From Actinacidiphila yeochonensis CN732 (GTDB taxonomy: Bacteria; Actinomycetota; Actinomycetes; Streptomycetales; Streptomycetaceae), in assembly GCF_000745345.1 (NCBI RefSeq), contig NZ_JQNR01000003.1, forward strand, positions 558,001-622,000: a stretch of 64,000 nt of DNA, in the 5' to 3' direction. Positions 8,629 through 18,544 of this stretch are shown in pieces. The first letter of the stretch is position 1, and every line of letters begins with the position of its first letter. The notes under the pieces are model-generated. The model did no database searches, was not told the origin of the DNA, and was given only the letters and a program-made list of their open reading frames with translations. The translations under genes and the position numbers were made by a program.

Positions 8629-9755
8629 TGACGGAAAGGTCCTCGGTGGTCCAGCGCGGGAGCGGCACGCGCCGGCACGTCGGCCGGCAGTGGCGGCGCG
8701 GCGGACGCTGGCACACGCTGGAGCCCGACACGGGGCCTGCTCAGCCGCCGCGCTGCACCGCCGACGTCGTGGTGGACTGCGCGGTGTACGAGGACGGCTG
8801 CCGGGCCGCGTCGCTGCCGCCGCAGGCCGCGCTGGAGGACGCCCGGCGGCGCGGCGGGTTCGCCTGGATCGGCCTGCACGAGCCGGACGCGGAGCACCTG
8901 GCGGAGATCGCCGAGGTGTTCGGGCTGCACCCGCTGGCGGTGGAGGACGCCGTCCACGCGCACCAGCGGCCGAAGCTGGAGCGGTACGGCGACACGCTCT
9001 TCCTGGTCCTCAAGACGGTCGTGTTCGTGGAGCACGAGAAGCTCACCGCGACCAGCGAGGTGGTGGACACCGGCGAGGTGATGGTCTTCCTCGGCCCGGA
9101 CTTCGTGGTGGTGGTCCGGCACGGCAGCGCGCCGGGCCTGGCCCGGGTGCGGCGGGCGCTGGAGGCGCGGCCGGAGCTGCTGGCGCACGGCCCGGCGGCG
9201 GTGCTGCACGCGATCACCGACCGGGTGGTGGACGACTTCCTCGACGTCGCCGACGCCGTGGAGCTCGACGTGGACACGCTGGAGTCGGACGTCTTCTCGC
9301 CGTCGCAGAAGGGCGACGACGCGGAGCGGATCTACCAGCTCAAGCGGGAGCTGATCGAGTTCAAGCACGCGGTGTTCCCGATGGCCCGCCCGATGGAGCG
9401 GCTGGCCGAGGGCGCCGACGGCCTCGTGGGCCTGGAGATGGGCCGCTACTTCCGGGACGTCAGCGACCACCTGGTGCACGTGCGGGAGCGGCTGACGTCG
9501 TACGGGGAGCTGGTGGACGGTCTGCTCTCGGCCAATCTCAGCCAGCTCGCCGTGCAGCAGAACGTGGACATGCGGCGGATCAGTGCGGGCGCGGCCGTCC
9601 TCGCCATCCCCACCATGATCGCCGGCTTCTACGGCATGAACTTCAAGCACATGCCGGAGCTGAACTGGACCTTCGGCTATCCGGTGATGGTCGGCGTGAC
9701 GGCGGCGCTGTCGGCGCTGTGCTACCGGGTCTTCCGGCGGGTGGGCTGGCTGTGA
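8628..9755 (+). CDS. corA: CorA-family magnesium/cobalt transporter
   Basis: A 375-residue protein with the large cytoplasmic alpha/beta domain followed by two C-terminal membrane helices. The signature GMN (about residues 336-338, in FYGMNF) ends the first helix. Start ATG 8628 shares one base with the preceding stop (TGATG), so translation is coupled to the oxidoreductase, although a functional link is not obvious. The first 40 residues are basic and variable. Confidence 0.92.
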   Translation: MTERSSVVQRGSGTRRHVGRQWRRGGRWHTLEPDTGPAQPPRCTADVVVDCAVYEDGCRAASLPPQAALEDARRRGGFAWIGLHEPDAEHLAEIAEVFGLHPLAVEDAVHAHQRPKLERYGDTLFLVLKTVVFVEHEKLTATSEVVDTGEVMVFLGPDFVVVVRHGSAPGLARVRRALEARPELLAHGPAAVLHAITDRVVDDFLDVADAVELDVDTLESDVFSPSQKGDDAERIYQLKRELIEFKHAVFPMARPMERLAEGADGLVGLEMGRYFRDVSDHLVHVRERLTSYGELVDGLLSANLSQLAVQQNVDMRRISAGAAVLAIPTMIAGFYGMNFKHMPELNWTFGYPVMVGVTAALSALCYRVFRRVGWL

Positions 9756-9850
9756 CGCCCGCCCCGGCGGGGGCCGGCTCCCCGGCAGGGAGCCGCCCGC
9801 CGGGGAGCCGGGCCCGTCAGTCCTCCGGCCTCCTCAGTCCTGCGGTCCTC

Positions 9851-10888
9851 TCAGTCCTCCGGCTCGTGATCCGGCTCGTGATCCGGGTCGGGCTGCGGAG
9901 GCCAGGCGTCGCCCCAGTCGGCGTCCCGGGCCTGCCGGTAGAGGGCGCCGTGGCGTTTGGCGACGGTGTCCCGCCGCAGGCCGTCGTCCCGGGTGCACAG
10001 CTCCATCAGCACCTGGCCCTTGCGCAGCTGCGGGTGGCGGACCACCCGGGCGGGCGCGGGGGTGCCGGGTTCGGTGCCGGGGCAGGCGAGGGCGGCGTAG
10101 GAGAACTTCTCGTCCTCGTAGCCGAGGGTGCCGCCCTTGAGCTGGCGGTGCAGGGCGGTGCGCGGGACGCGGGCGGCGAAGTGGCACCAGTCGGTGCCGG
10201 TGACCGGGCAGGCGCCGCTGTGCGGGCAGGGCGCGAGGACGGTCCAGCCGGCGGCGGCCAGCCGGTCGCGGGCGGCGAGGGTGCGGCCGTAGCCCTCGGG
10301 GGTGCCGGGCTCGACGACCAGGAGCGTGCCCGTGGCGGCGGCCGCGGCCGCGTCGACCAGCGCGTCGCGGTCGGCGGGGGTCAGCTCGCCCAGGACGTAG
10401 GAGACCGTGACGAGGTCGGCGGCCGGCAGCTCGGGGGCGCCGCCGAGCGGGGCGCGGGTCCAGGCCGCGGCCCGTACGGCGGGGGCGGCGGCCTGGGCGG
10501 CGAGGGTGCCGCCGAGCGCGAGGGCGGCGGCGGACCAGTCCAGGACGGTGCTCGCCGGGCCGTCCGGCCAGGTGTCGGCGACGGCCCAGACGGCGGCTCC
10601 GGTTCCGCCGCCGAGGTCGAGGTGGGCGGCGGGTGTCCAGCCGGGGGTGCGGGCGCGCAGCGCGGCCAGCGCGGAGCGGACGGCCGCGTAGGTGGCGGGC
10701 ATCCGGTAGGCGGCGTACGCGGCGGCCGCGGCGGCGTCCCGCAGCACGGGCGATGCGGTGGGGGTGGCGCCGCGATACTGTTCGATCAGCCGGTCCACCT
10801 GGGCTCCGGCGGGGGCGGTGGCGGCAAGGGACCGGGTCAGGGCCGCGGCCAGGTCGTCGGGCAGCCGCACGGTGGGAACGAGAGACAC
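9851..10888 (-). CDS. Rsm22-family small-subunit rRNA methyltransferase-like protein
   Basis: A 345-residue protein with a class I SAM-binding glycine loop HLDLGGGTGAA, an LGEL motif and a C-terminal cysteine set: CPHSGACP, WCHF and a later ACPG. Four cysteines spaced this way are characteristic of Rsm22 / METTL17-type proteins, which bind an iron-sulfur cluster and act on ribosome assembly. GTG 10888 is chosen because it begins the first predicted helix; the frame is open to 11080 but the added residues are Arg/Pro-rich. The ribosome site is weak. Confidence 0.75.
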   Translation of the reverse strand: MSLVPTVRLPDDLAAALTRSLAATAPAGAQVDRLIEQYRGATPTASPVLRDAAAAAAYAAYRMPATYAAVRSALAALRARTPGWTPAAHLDLGGGTGAAVWAVADTWPDGPASTVLDWSAAALALGGTLAAQAAAPAVRAAAWTRAPLGGAPELPAADLVTVSYVLGELTPADRDALVDAAAAAATGTLLVVEPGTPEGYGRTLAARDRLAAAGWTVLAPCPHSGACPVTGTDWCHFAARVPRTALHRQLKGGTLGYEDEKFSYAALACPGTEPGTPAPARVVRHPQLRKGQVLMELCTRDDGLRRDTVAKRHGALYRQARDADWGDAWPPQPDPDHEPDHEPED

Positions 10889-11215
10889 GAGGTCCCACTT
10901 TAAGGGACCTGGGGCCCCAAAGGGGGCGCGGGGGGCGCGGGGGCGCGAGGTCCCGCGCGGCGAGGTGGCGGACCCCCTGCGTGGCGGGGGCGCGTGGCGG
11001 GCCGGAGACCGGCCCGGAGGGACGTGCGGAGCGCGGATCTGTCCACTGACGGGCCGCGACGGGCGGGTTAACTCTGTCATGACATCGTCTCGAATATGCG
11101 CAATCGACAGCGGAACGGGCCTTCCGTGCCCTAGCGTTCGCTGGTGTCACGGCGAGCCTCCGCTTGGGGAAGTGGAGGGGAGCCGCCTGTCGGTCGCTAG
11201 GTACCTGGGGGGTCC
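10889..11215. other. Divergent spacer before the polysaccharide locus
   Basis: No gene is supported here. The right half (about 11065-11150) is the least GC-rich stretch, with CATGACATCG and TCGAATATGCGCAATCGAC, and probably carries the promoter of the sugar transferase gene. Confidence 0.5.
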
Positions 11216-12820
11216 ATGCGGCGAATCGAAGCTCAGCCGGCTGTTCCGGTTGTCCCAGCGGAGAGTGAGAGCAGACCCCTGCGGAGCCTGGCTCCGCACG
11301 GCGTCGGTACGAGGGCGTCGGGTTCCACCGACGCCCTCGGCGTGCCCGGTGCGTACGGGCGGGCCGCCCACGCGCTGCTGGGCCGGCACAGCGTGCACCG
11401 GGCCCACAGCAGCTACGGTGACAAGGCGGCGTGGTACCTGCCGCTGGCACTGACCGCGGACACACTGGCCGGGGTTCCGGTCGCGGCGCTGCTGGGGTCG
11501 GCCGCCGAACCGCACGCGGTGCTGTACGGCCTGGTCACGGCCGCGGCCTGGACCGCGGTGCGGGTGGCGCGCGGGCGGTACGCCTCGTCCGCGCTGGGCG
11601 AGAGCCGTGTCCGGCGCTCGGTGCCGGGCGACTGGCTGGTGCTGCTGGGCCTGCTGGCGGTGGTGCGCACCGCTCTGGGCGACACCGCCGGCCCGGGCCG
11701 GGCGCTCGCCGCGCTGCTGGCCGCGCCGGTGCTGACCGGGGCCGCGGCCACGGTCACCCGGCTGCACCTGCTGGCGGCCCGCCGGAGCGCCCGGTCGGTG
11801 CGCCGGGTGCTGCTGGTGGGCGAGCCGGCCGCGGCGGACGACGTGGTGGGCCACCTCGCGTCCCGCACCGACCACCCGTACGTGGTGGTGGGGGTGGTGC
11901 CGGTGGGCGCCGCCCGGCTGGCGGCCGGGGCGCCGGAGGCGGCGCGGCTGGCGTCGGTGGCGCCCTCCGGGGCCGCGGAGGACGCCCGCCGGGTGCTGGG
12001 CGCGGTGCGTGACAGCCACGCCGAGCTGGTGCTGGTGGCGCCGGGGCCGCGGCTGGCGGCGGAGCGGCTGCGCCGGCTGTCGTGGGCACTGCATGACGCG
12101 GGCGTGCCGCTGGCGGTGCTGCCGGGGCTGATCGACGTCGAGGGGCGGCGGGTGCAGCTGGAGTCGCCGGCCGGGCTGACGATGCTGCACATAGCCCCGC
12201 CGGCCCGGGCCGGCGCCCAGATCGCGGTGAAGACGGCGGTGGACCGGGCCGGCGCCGCGTTCCTGCTGACGTTACTGGCCCCGGTGTTCGCGGTGCTGGC
12301 GGCGGCGGTGCGGCTGACCTCGCGCGGGCCTGCCTTCTACCGGCAGACGCGTTTCGGGCTGGCCGGCAACCCGTTCACGATGTGGAAGTTCCGCACGATG
12401 GTGGCCGACGCGGAGTCCCGCAAGGCCGAGTTGGAGCGGGCCGGCGGCAACGAGCACGACGGCCTGATGTTCAAGATGCGCCGCGACCCGAGGGTCACCC
12501 GGGTGGGGCGGCTGCTGCGGCGCTTCTCGCTGGACGAGCTGCCGCAGCTGGTGAACGTGCTGCGCGGCGAGATGTCGCTGGTGGGCCCGCGGCCACCGCT
12601 GCCGGACGAGGTGGCCCACTACGACGAGACGGCGCTGCGGCGGCTCGCGGTGAAGCCCGGCATCACTGGGCTGTGGCAGGTCAGCGGGCGCAGCGACCTG
12701 TCCTGGGACGAGACGCTGGCGCTGGACCTGCGCTACGTGGACAACTGGTCGCTGGCCGGCGACGTCGAGGTGATGGCCCGCACGGTGCGGGCCGTGGTCG
12801 ACGGACGCGGGGCCTACTAG
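11216..12820 (+). CDS. Polyprenyl-phosphate priming sugar transferase (WcaJ/CpsE type)
   Basis: Starts an exopolysaccharide repeat by placing a sugar-1-phosphate on undecaprenyl phosphate in the membrane. The 534-residue protein has an N-terminal membrane region with several hydrophobic helices (about 75-170), a central Rossmann-like domain (RVLLVGEPAAADD) and a C-terminal bacterial sugar transferase domain with a membrane re-entrant helix, FYRQTRFG, MWKFRTM, DELPQL and SLVGPRPPLP, ending in the GLWQVSGRS signature. ATG 11216 follows a G-rich site. Its end overlaps the convergent fcl by 4 bases. Confidence 0.92.
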   Translation: MRRIEAQPAVPVVPAESESRPLRSLAPHGVGTRASGSTDALGVPGAYGRAAHALLGRHSVHRAHSSYGDKAAWYLPLALTADTLAGVPVAALLGSAAEPHAVLYGLVTAAAWTAVRVARGRYASSALGESRVRRSVPGDWLVLLGLLAVVRTALGDTAGPGRALAALLAAPVLTGAAATVTRLHLLAARRSARSVRRVLLVGEPAAADDVVGHLASRTDHPYVVVGVVPVGAARLAAGAPEAARLASVAPSGAAEDARRVLGAVRDSHAELVLVAPGPRLAAERLRRLSWALHDAGVPLAVLPGLIDVEGRRVQLESPAGLTMLHIAPPARAGAQIAVKTAVDRAGAAFLLTLLAPVFAVLAAAVRLTSRGPAFYRQTRFGLAGNPFTMWKFRTMVADAESRKAELERAGGNEHDGLMFKMRRDPRVTRVGRLLRRFSLDELPQLVNVLRGEMSLVGPRPPLPDEVAHYDETALRRLAVKPGITGLWQVSGRSDLSWDETLALDLRYVDNWSLAGDVEVMARTVRAVVDGRGAY

Positions 12821-13821
12821 TGGACGTCCTCAGAGCCGGCGCGACCGCCGCCCACCGTCCCCACCGTGCCCGCCGGGCCGCCGTCCTCCTGCTCGGCGCG
12901 CCACTGCCGGTAGACGGCGGCGATGCCCTCCCGCAGCGGAATCCGCGGCCGCCAGCCCAGCTCCGTCAGCCGGGAGACGTCCAGCAGCTTGCGCGGGGTT
13001 CCGTCCGGCTTGCCGGTGTCCCAGCCGATCGCGCCCTCGTAGCCGACGACCTCCCGTACGGTTTCCGCCAGTTGACGGATCGTCAGATCTTCACCGCAAC
13101 CGACGTTGATCGGGGAGTCCTCGTCGTAGACCCGCAGCAGCAGCGCGCAGGCCGCGGCCAGGTCGTCGACGTGCAGGAACTCCCGGCGCGGGGTGCCGCT
13201 GCCCCACAGCACCAGCTCGGGCACGCCGTCGCGGCGCGCCTCGTGGAAGCGGCGGATCAGCGCCGGCAGCACGTGCGAGGTGGCGAGGTCGAAGTTGTCA
13301 CCGGGGCCGTAGAGGTTGGTGGGCATCGCGGAGACGTACCGGGCGCCGAACTGGCTCCGGTAGGACTGCACCTGGACGATGCCGGCGATCTTGGCCAGCG
13401 CGTACGCCTGGTTGGTGGGCTCCAGCGGGCCGGTGAGCAGCGCCTCCTCGCGGATGGGCTGCTCGGCCAGCCGCGGGTAGATGCAGCTGGAGCCGAGGAA
13501 GAGCAGCCGGTCCACGCCGGCCTGGTGGCTTCCGGCCACGACGGAGAGCTGGATGCGGAGGTTGTCCTCCAGGAACTCCACGGGGCGGGTCGAGTTGGCC
13601 ATGATCCCCCCGACCGTGGCGGCGGCCAGCACCACCGCGTCGGGCCGGCTGTCGCGCAGGTAGGCGGCGGTGGCGGCGGCGTCACGCAGGTCGAGTTCGG
13701 CACGGGGGCGGGTCAGCACGGTGTGGCCGTCGGCGGTCAGCCGGCGGACCACGGCGGACCCGACCAGCCCGCGGTGGCCGGCGACGAATATCCGGGCTCG
13801 GGACGGCAGCAGTTCGGTCAT
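12817..13821 (-). CDS. fcl: GDP-L-fucose synthase
   Basis: Epimerase/reductase converting GDP-4-keto-6-deoxymannose to GDP-L-fucose with NADPH. The 334-residue SDR protein shows the nucleotide-binding [18 protein letters not shown], the SSCIYP serine region and YALAK (Tyr/Lys catalytic pair), and the [10 protein letters not shown] substrate loop. It works with gmd, which diverges from it across 445 bases. The start is taken at ATG 13821; a GTG at 13848 is possible, and neither has a clear ribosome site. Confidence 0.92.
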   Translation of the reverse strand: MTELLPSRARIFVAGHRGLVGSAVVRRLTADGHTVLTRPRAELDLRDAAATAAYLRDSRPDAVVLAAATVGGIMANSTRPVEFLEDNLRIQLSVVAGSHQAGVDRLLFLGSSCIYPRLAEQPIREEALLTGPLEPTNQAYALAKIAGIVQVQSYRSQFGARYVSAMPTNLYGPGDNFDLATSHVLPALIRRFHEARRDGVPELVLWGSGTPRREFLHVDDLAAACALLLRVYDEDSPINVGCGEDLTIRQLAETVREVVGYEGAIGWDTGKPDGTPRKLLDVSRLTELGWRPRIPLREGIAAVYRQWRAEQEDGGPAGTVGTVGGGRAGSEDVH

Positions 13822-14017
13822 GGCCGCGATTCTGCCAGCCCGCCGCACGGTATCGGGAGCTATCCCGCCATTCCGTGACGAACCGGAGAATCCACGGACA
13901 TCAGGCTGCGGCCGCCTGACTTCACCGGCGCGCCAACACGGTTTCCATGCATGCTCTTTGACGTTCCTTCACATCACGGGGACCGCACCACCCGGACCAC
14001 CGAGGCACCCGGACCAC

Positions 14018-14071
14018 CCGCAGTACCCGAAACACCCGCAGTACCTGAAGCACTCGCGATACCTGAAGCAC
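14018..14071 (+). repeat. Three degenerate 18 bp tandem repeats in the gmd leader
   Basis: Units at 14018-14035, 14036-14053 and 14054-14071 follow the pattern (C/T)CGC(A/G)(G/A)TACC(C/T)GAA(A/G)CAC. The wider spacer 13980-14110 is built of related ACC-CGA-rich segments. No protein-coding frame here is convincing. Confidence 0.65.
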
Positions 14072-14266
14072 CCGAAGATCCGAACCATCGAACGCCAACG
14101 CATCCGACTCATCCGGAGCTGCTCCGGCGCACGCGCAGGGCACGTACCGACCCGCTTCCGGGGCCACCGGAGGCGTTCCACCGCACCACCAGCGCCACCC
14201 GCACCACCAGCGCCACCCGTGCCCTTCCCGCACGCCTCGGCACCAACGACTCCTTGGGGGAAACCT

Positions 14267-15280
14267 GTGGGCAAGACCGCCCTCATCACCGGTGTGACCG
14301 GGCAGGACGGCTCGTACCTGGCCGAACTGCTGCTGTCGAAGGGCTACACGGTGCACGGCATCGTGCGCCGCTCCTCGTCCTTCAACACCGAGCGGATCGA
14401 CCACATCTACCAGGGCCCGCAGGAGGCCCGCCGCTCGCTGCTGCTGCACCACGCCGACCTGTCGGACGGGGTGGCGCTGGTGAACCTGCTGCGCGAGACC
14501 ATGCCGGACGAGGTCTACAACCTCGGCGCCCAGTCGCACGTGCGGGTCTCCTTCGACGCGCCCATGTACACCGGCGACGTCACCGGCCTGTCCGCACTGC
14601 GGCTGCTGGAGGCCGTGCGGGCCAGCGGCATCGGCGCGCGCGTCTACCAGGCGTCGTCCTCGGAGATGTTCGGCGCCACCCCGCCCCCGCAGCACGAGGG
14701 CACCCCCTTCCACCCGCGCAGCCCGTACGCGTGCGCCAAGGTCTTCGGCTACTGGGCGACCGTCAACTACCGCGAGGCGTACGGGATGTACGCGGTGAAC
14801 GGCATCCTGTTCAACCACGAGTCGCCGCGCCGCGGGGAGACCTTCGTGACCCGCAAGATCACCCGGGCGGTGGCCCGGATCAAGGCCGGCCTCCAGGACC
14901 GCCTCTACCTCGGCAACCTCGACGCCGTACGGGACTGGGGCTACGCGCCGGAGTACGTCGACGCGATGTGGCGGATGCTCCAGCGCGACGAGCCGGAGGA
15001 CTACGTGGTGGCGACCGGGCGGGCGGCCACCGTGCGGGAGTTCCTGGAGACCGCGTTCGGCCACGCGGGCCTGGACTGGACGGAGTACGTCCGGTACGAC
15101 CCCAAGTACGAGCGGCCCAGTGAGGTGGACGCGCTGATCGGCGACGCGTCCAAGGCCCGCGAACTGCTCGGCTGGGAGCCGTCGGTGCGCGTCGGGGAGC
15201 TGGCCCGGCTCATGGTCGACGCCGACGTCCGGCAGGTCGAGGACCACCTCGCGGGAGCGGGCGTCCGCATCGACCGGTGA
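14267..15280 (+). CDS. gmd: GDP-mannose 4,6-dehydratase
   Basis: First step of GDP-6-deoxyhexose synthesis. The 337-residue protein has [12 protein letters not shown] at the NADP site, [13 protein letters not shown], a YNLGAQSHV turn, SSSEMFG and YACAK (catalytic Tyr/Lys), and the FNHESPRRG substrate loop. GTG 14267 follows GGGGGAA at correct spacing and puts the first strand at residue 3. The pair gmd/fcl implies an L-fucose-type sugar (or another sugar from the same intermediate) in the polysaccharide. Confidence 0.93.
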   Translation: MGKTALITGVTGQDGSYLAELLLSKGYTVHGIVRRSSSFNTERIDHIYQGPQEARRSLLLHHADLSDGVALVNLLRETMPDEVYNLGAQSHVRVSFDAPMYTGDVTGLSALRLLEAVRASGIGARVYQASSSEMFGATPPPQHEGTPFHPRSPYACAKVFGYWATVNYREAYGMYAVNGILFNHESPRRGETFVTRKITRAVARIKAGLQDRLYLGNLDAVRDWGYAPEYVDAMWRMLQRDEPEDYVVATGRAATVREFLETAFGHAGLDWTEYVRYDPKYERPSEVDALIGDASKARELLGWEPSVRVGELARLMVDADVRQVEDHLAGAGVRIDR

Positions 15281-15469
15281 CAGACCCCGGCGGCCGCGGC
15301 GGCACCCCGCCGCGGCCGCCGGAAGCGGCGGGCCCGGCCCGCGACCGGCCCGGCGACGGGCCGGGGCCGGGCACCCCGCGATCGCAGCACACACGCACAG
15401 CCCCACGCACACGCACGCACTCGCATACGCACCCAGCACCGCACTCCGTACGGGGAGAGGGAACACCAC

Positions 15470-17701
15470 ATGCGCAAATGGCCGGTGTTGACGGCTGCCT
15501 TGGCCATGGCAGCCGCAGGTCTGGCAGGAGTGGGGTCGCCGCCGGCGGCCGCGCTCCAGGCCCCCGTCGGCATCACCGCCGACAACCTGTCCACCTACCA
15601 GACCAACGGCGTCGTCTGGGCGATGGCCCAGTCCCACGGCCTGGTCTTCGCCGGCGGCACGTTCTCCGCCATCCGGCCGCCCGGCTCGGCCGCCGGCAGC
15701 AACGAGACGCAGGTCGCGAACTTCGCGTCCTTCGACGCCACCACCGGCGCACCGGCCGGCTGCCAGCTCAACTTCACCGTCGGCTCCAACAACGCCACCG
15801 TACGGGCCCTCGCGGTCTCCCCGGACGGCAACACCCTCTACGCGGGCGGCTTCTTCGGCTCGGTCAACGGCACCGGCGTGAGCAGCCTGGCCGCCATCAA
15901 CCTCGCGACCTGCCAGGTCAGCACCACCTTCCGGCCCGCGGTCAGCGGCACGGTGCGCACCATCACGGCCACCGACACCGCGGTGTACTTCGGCGGGGAC
16001 GTCACCTCCGTCGGCGGCACCACCCGCCACCGGTACGCGGCCGTCAGCGCGGACAACGGCAGCCTGCTGCCCTGGGCGCCGGCCGTGGACAACCCCGGCA
16101 GGGCGCTGGCTCTCACCCCGGACGGCCAGGACGCCATCCTGGGCGGTGACTTCGACACCGTCGACGGCACCGCCTCGCACTCGCTGGCGGTGGTCGACAC
16201 CACCACCGGCGCGCTGGTGAAGGCGTACCCGCCCGGCTTCATCGACGCCACGTCCGTCACCAAGGACATCATCGTCGACCCGGCCAGCAACAGCTTCTAC
16301 ACCGCCAACGAGGGAACCGGCGGCGGGGTGTTCGACGGCCGCATACGGTTCAGCCTGACCGACTTCAACCAGGTCTGGCGCGACAACTGCCTTGGCGCCA
16401 CACAGACGTTGGCAGTCTACGACACCGTCCTCTACAGCGGCTCGCACGCGCACGACTGCTCCAGCATGGGCGAGTACCCCAACGGGGTGCGCAAGCACCT
16501 GCTGGCCGAGGGCGTCGACAGCGCGCAGCTGCTGCCGTGGTTCCCGGACACCAACGACGGCATCGGCGAGCAGATCGGCCCGCGGGTGATGTCGCTGGTC
16601 CCGGCCGCCGACGCCGGCGGCACCGAGTACATGTGGGTGGGCGGCGAGTTCACCACCGTCAACGGCGGCGCGCAGCAGGGCCTGACCCGCTTCGCCAGTG
16701 GCCCGGACACCGGCGCGCCCACCCTGCCGCAGACCTCGGTGACGAGCGTCTCACCGGACTCGGTGAAGGTCAGCTGGCAGTCCAGCCTCGACAACGACGA
16801 CTCGGCGCTGACCTACCGGGTCTACCGCAACGGCGGCAGCACGCCGGTCTACACGGTCACCGCGAGCTCGCTGCCGTGGATCAGGCCGCAGCTCACGTAC
16901 ACCGACACCAACGTCGTCCCCGGCCAGAAGTACACCTACCGGGTCTCGGCCAGCGACGGCACCAACACCAGCGCCCAGTCGCCGAACGCCTCGGCGACCG
17001 TACCGTCCGCCGCCGACCCGTACCCGACGCAGGTCCTCGCCGACGGCGCCGACCTGTACTGGCGCTACGAGGCCGCCTCCGGCTCCTACAACGCCGACTC
17101 CTCGTCCTCCGACGACAGCGGGGTCAGCGTCGGCGGCCCGGTGCACGGTGTGACGCCGGGCGCGGTGCCGGGCTCCAAGGCGTACTCGTACAACGGGACT
17201 TCGCAGTTCACCTACAGCGACCGCCAGCACCCGAAGCCCGGCACCTACACGATCGAGACGTGGTTCAGGACGACCACCACCTCGGGCGGCATGCTCATGG
17301 GCTTCGGCAACGACCCGACCCAGACCAGCACCCTCTACGACAAGCACATCTACATGACCAACACCGGGCAGCTGATCTTCGGCGTCTACACCGGCTCCAC
17401 CCGGACCGTCACCGACCCGACCGCGTTCAACGACGGCCAGTGGCACCAGGTCGCGGCGAGCGAGGGCCCGGACGGCATCAAGCTCTACGTCGACGGCACG
17501 CTGCGCTCCGCCGACCCGACCGTCACCGACAGCCAGGACTACCCCGGCTACTGGCGTACCGGCGGCGACAGCCTCGGCGGCTGGCCGGACCAGCCCGCCA
17601 GCCAGTACTTCAACGGGCAGCTCGACGAGACCGCCGTCTACCCCACCGTGCTGAGCGCGGACCAGATCGCGAACCACTACGCCCTCGGGACCGCCGGGTG
17701 A
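15470..17701 (+). CDS. Secreted beta-propeller / fibronectin III / LamG protein
   Basis: A 743-residue exported protein. Residues 1-28 form a Sec signal peptide ending near AAA. Residues about 30-400 hold repeated WVGGEFTTV/YAGGFFGSV-like blades (propeller-type repeats), about 415-515 a fibronectin III-like domain (VSWQSSLDNDDSALTYRVYR), and about 520-740 a concanavalin/LamG-like domain (WFRTTT, YVDGTL, FNGQLDETAVY). This architecture suggests a surface carbohydrate-binding protein; there are no catalytic motifs. It sits inside the polysaccharide locus and its stop overlaps the next start by 4 bases. Confidence 0.85.
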   Translation: MRKWPVLTAALAMAAAGLAGVGSPPAAALQAPVGITADNLSTYQTNGVVWAMAQSHGLVFAGGTFSAIRPPGSAAGSNETQVANFASFDATTGAPAGCQLNFTVGSNNATVRALAVSPDGNTLYAGGFFGSVNGTGVSSLAAINLATCQVSTTFRPAVSGTVRTITATDTAVYFGGDVTSVGGTTRHRYAAVSADNGSLLPWAPAVDNPGRALALTPDGQDAILGGDFDTVDGTASHSLAVVDTTTGALVKAYPPGFIDATSVTKDIIVDPASNSFYTANEGTGGGVFDGRIRFSLTDFNQVWRDNCLGATQTLAVYDTVLYSGSHAHDCSSMGEYPNGVRKHLLAEGVDSAQLLPWFPDTNDGIGEQIGPRVMSLVPAADAGGTEYMWVGGEFTTVNGGAQQGLTRFASGPDTGAPTLPQTSVTSVSPDSVKVSWQSSLDNDDSALTYRVYRNGGSTPVYTVTASSLPWIRPQLTYTDTNVVPGQKYTYRVSASDGTNTSAQSPNASATVPSAADPYPTQVLADGADLYWRYEAASGSYNADSSSSDDSGVSVGGPVHGVTPGAVPGSKAYSYNGTSQFTYSDRQHPKPGTYTIETWFRTTTTSGGMLMGFGNDPTQTSTLYDKHIYMTNTGQLIFGVYTGSTRTVTDPTAFNDGQWHQVAASEGPDGIKLYVDGTLRSADPTVTDSQDYPGYWRTGGDSLGGWPDQPASQYFNGQLDETAVYPTVLSADQIANHYALGTAG

Positions 17702-18518
17702 CCCGCACCCGCCGCACCGGTACCGCCGCCGCCGTGCTCGTCACGGCGGCGGCGGTGCTGCTGCTCAGCGCCTGCGGCAGCTCCCACCACACCCGGGGCG
17801 CCGCCGCGGCCGCCGCCCCGGCGCCGTCGGCACGACGGCGCCCGCCGGGTCGCCGTCACCCGCCGGGTCGCCGCCCGCACCCTCGCCTTCGCCGTCGGGC
17901 AGCGGCGTCCCGGGCGAGGCGCCGGGCTCGGCCGCCGAGGCCCGGAAGGTGCCCGACAGCCGGCTCACCCCGCCCGGCGGCGGCACCTTCAGCGCCCCGC
18001 AGAAGAAGTACCTGTCCGGGCGGGTGCCCGAGGGCACCGACCCGGACGCCGTCCTGGAGGGCGGCCAGGAGCTGTGCGAGCGGCTGGCCCGCACGGCGAA
18101 GGTCGACCCCGACGCCGCCGCGAGCGCCATCGTCACCGGCGACATCAGCCTGTCCGGAGCCACCGCCGCCGTCACCGCACTGTGCCCCGCCCAGCAGCCG
18201 GTGCTGTCGGCGGCCGAACACGGTTTCACCGACGGCCTGTTCACCGTCACCGCCACGCCGGTGGCCGGTCGGAGCGTGGCGCCCGGCACCTACCGCGCCC
18301 CCGCCCCGTCCGCCTCCTGCTCGTGGCAGGTGGCCGGCGCCAAGGGCAGGGTCCTCGCCAAGGGCTCGGCGAGCAGCGCCGCCAAGGCCCGGCTGACCCT
18401 CCCGGCCGGCGCGGTCTCCGTCCACTCCGCCGGCTGCTACGCCTGGCTGCCGTCCGGTACGTCCGCTGCACCTGCCTCGTCCACGTCGCCCACGTCGTCC
18501 ACGTCAGCCGCCCGTTGA
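17698..18518 (+). pseudogene. Lipoprotein gene split by an apparent 1-base frameshift
   Basis: GTG 17698 overlaps the preceding stop (GTGA) and begins a lipoprotein signal: Arg-rich n-region, VLVTAAAVLLLSAC lipobox, then GSSHH. In that frame the text becomes Arg/Pro-rich nonsense after about 17825. The other forward frame continues as a natural Ala/Pro/Ser/Gly linker and then a domain with KVPDSRLTPPGGG and two cysteines up to TGA 18518. Adding one base in the C/G runs between 17790 and 17825 joins the two into one protein of about 273 residues. Function is unknown. Confidence 0.7.
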
Positions 18519-18544
18519 CACCCGTCGCTGAAGGAGGAACAGCG

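Noticed and set aside
13922..16498. 858-codon minus-strand open frame
   Set aside because: Shadow of gmd and the secreted propeller protein; low-complexity and without domain signatures.
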